Assembly (NCBI RefSeq): GCF_000420725.1
Contig: NZ_ATVM01000001.1
Location: 1-64,000 of the forward strand
Direction of reading: 5' to 3'
Length of the DNA: 64,000 nucleotides
Source of the DNA: Marinococcus halotolerans DSM 16375
Lineage (GTDB): Bacteria > Bacillota > Bacilli > Bacillales > Marinococcaceae
A program made the position numbers and the translations under genes. Numbering within the stretch: the first letter of the stretch is position 1; each line of letters starts with the position of its first letter. Below are positions 63,573 to 64,000 of this stretch, in pieces. The notes under the pieces were generated by a model. That model had not been told where the DNA came from and made no database searches. It saw only the letters and a list, made by a program, of their open reading frames with translations.

Positions 63573-64000
63573 CTACCACGGATGGTCGGTGATTTCCTGG
63601 ACTGTCCCCATGTCTTCGCTGCGGTTAACGGTAAAGGTAATCTCGTCGCCTTCCTGCATCAGCACAGCATCGGCATCACTGGATGTGTTGTAGACGTAAA
63701 GGGTGTCATCGCCCTCGAGCTTAAACTGCACAAGATTGGCGTCCTCGGCGCCGGATGTGATGACGACCCGGTCAACGGTTCCCTGGGCTTCTTCCCGGTC
63801 AGCTTCACTCGCTTCCACGCCTTCATCAGTGGAAGCAAGCGCGGAACGGTAATTTTCCAGGGCGCCCTGCGCGGTGTCGCCAAACGCGTACACATCGGCA
63901 TCGTTGGCTTTAATGTAGGCGTACTGCCGGAACAGTCCCGACGGATCAAGTGTATTAACGACCCAGGTCGCGTTACCGTTAATGTTGTACATAATTGGCA
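63573..64000 (-). CDS. C-terminal part of an unrecognised protein (runs off right edge)
   Basis: Reverse-strand frame open from the window edge to a stop at 63573; the ATG at 63992 is probably internal, because the frame continues upstream without stop. The segment reads YNINGNATWVVNTLDPSGLFRQYAYIKANDADVYAFGDT, then an acidic helical part (ENYRSALASTDEG, EASEADREEA) and a beta-like C-terminus (DTLYVYN, DEITFTVNRS). The strong acidity suggests an extracellular domain in a halophile. No family recognised from this part. Confidence 0.65.
   Translation of the reverse strand, partial: PIMYNINGNATWVVNTLDPSGLFRQYAYIKANDADVYAFGDTAQGALENYRSALASTDEGVEASEADREEAQGTVDRVVITSGAEDANLVQFKLEGDDTLYVYNTSSDADAVLMQEGDEITFTVNRSEDMGTVQEITDHPW

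Overview
The window is chromosomal DNA from a Firmicute of the family Bacillaceae, probably a moderately halophilic or alkaliphilic relative of Bacillus (Alkalicoccus or Salisediminibacterium type). This is an inference from three things: B. subtilis-like gene order (lexA-yneA-yneB-ynzC-tkt-yneF ... ccdC ... aconitase, and mrfA-mrfB-ypsA-gpsB-rnpB-ypsC, then yneT-parE-parC), strongly acidic surface and secreted proteins, and high GC at third codon positions in the core genes. Ribosome-binding sites of the AAGGAGG type and simple hairpin-plus-T terminators are seen throughout. Layout: 1-0.8 kb holds the end of an IS21-like insertion sequence beside an AT-rich remnant with a HEPN-type RN-x3-H motif. 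1-6 kb holds small orphan genes, two proteins with excalibur-type calcium-binding motifs (one a thermonuclease-like lipoprotein) and an NlpC/P60 peptidase. 6.2-11.1 kb is a stress/oxygen cluster: two tandem-domain and one single-domain UspA proteins, a LuxR-type regulator with a degenerate receiver, and an Fnr-type regulator with a C-terminal cysteine cluster. A perfect TGTGA-N6-TCACA site lies at -41.5 from a predicted start, and a perfect catabolite-response palindrome lies nearby. 11.2-19 kb is an island of about sixteen mostly unrecognised small genes, usually with their own strong ribosome-binding site and often their own terminator. It includes three diverged copies of one WLW-motif family; I regard this as the most likely place for something undescribed. 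From 19 kb onward the order is mostly conserved core genome. The SOS pair lexA/yneA is divergent around three SOS-like boxes; then come the YneB resolvase, YnzC, transketolase, YneF, a heterodimeric ABC exporter, CcdC, a YueI-like protein, aconitase, a tandem AAA+ protein, a YneP-like thioesterase, a YneQ-like protein, NAD synthetase, homoserine acyltransferase, a YkuI-type EAL protein, a tandem-GTPase dynamin-like protein, a receiver-like predicted cyclic-phosphate-processing protein, an Fe-S-type fold protein, a YlmA-like ABC ATPase, a quinone-reductase-like oxidoreductase and CheV. 45.4-52.8 kb carries a 33-codon gene with a very strong promoter, mitomycin repair genes mrfA/mrfB, ypsA, gpsB, an RNase H-like gene, the RNase P RNA gene rnpB (an RNA, not a protein gene), the rRNA methylase ypsC and yneR. 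52.8-62.7 kb carries an M32 carboxypeptidase, an osmoprotectant ABC transporter with permease and binding protein fused, yneT, topoisomerase IV (parE/parC) and a YdjM-like membrane protein. 62.7-63.6 kb is a degraded stretch, followed by the C-terminal part of a gene that runs off the right edge. No tRNA, CRISPR array or complete prophage was seen. Coordinates and motifs are read from the sequence. Family names rest on motif and synteny recognition without database searches.
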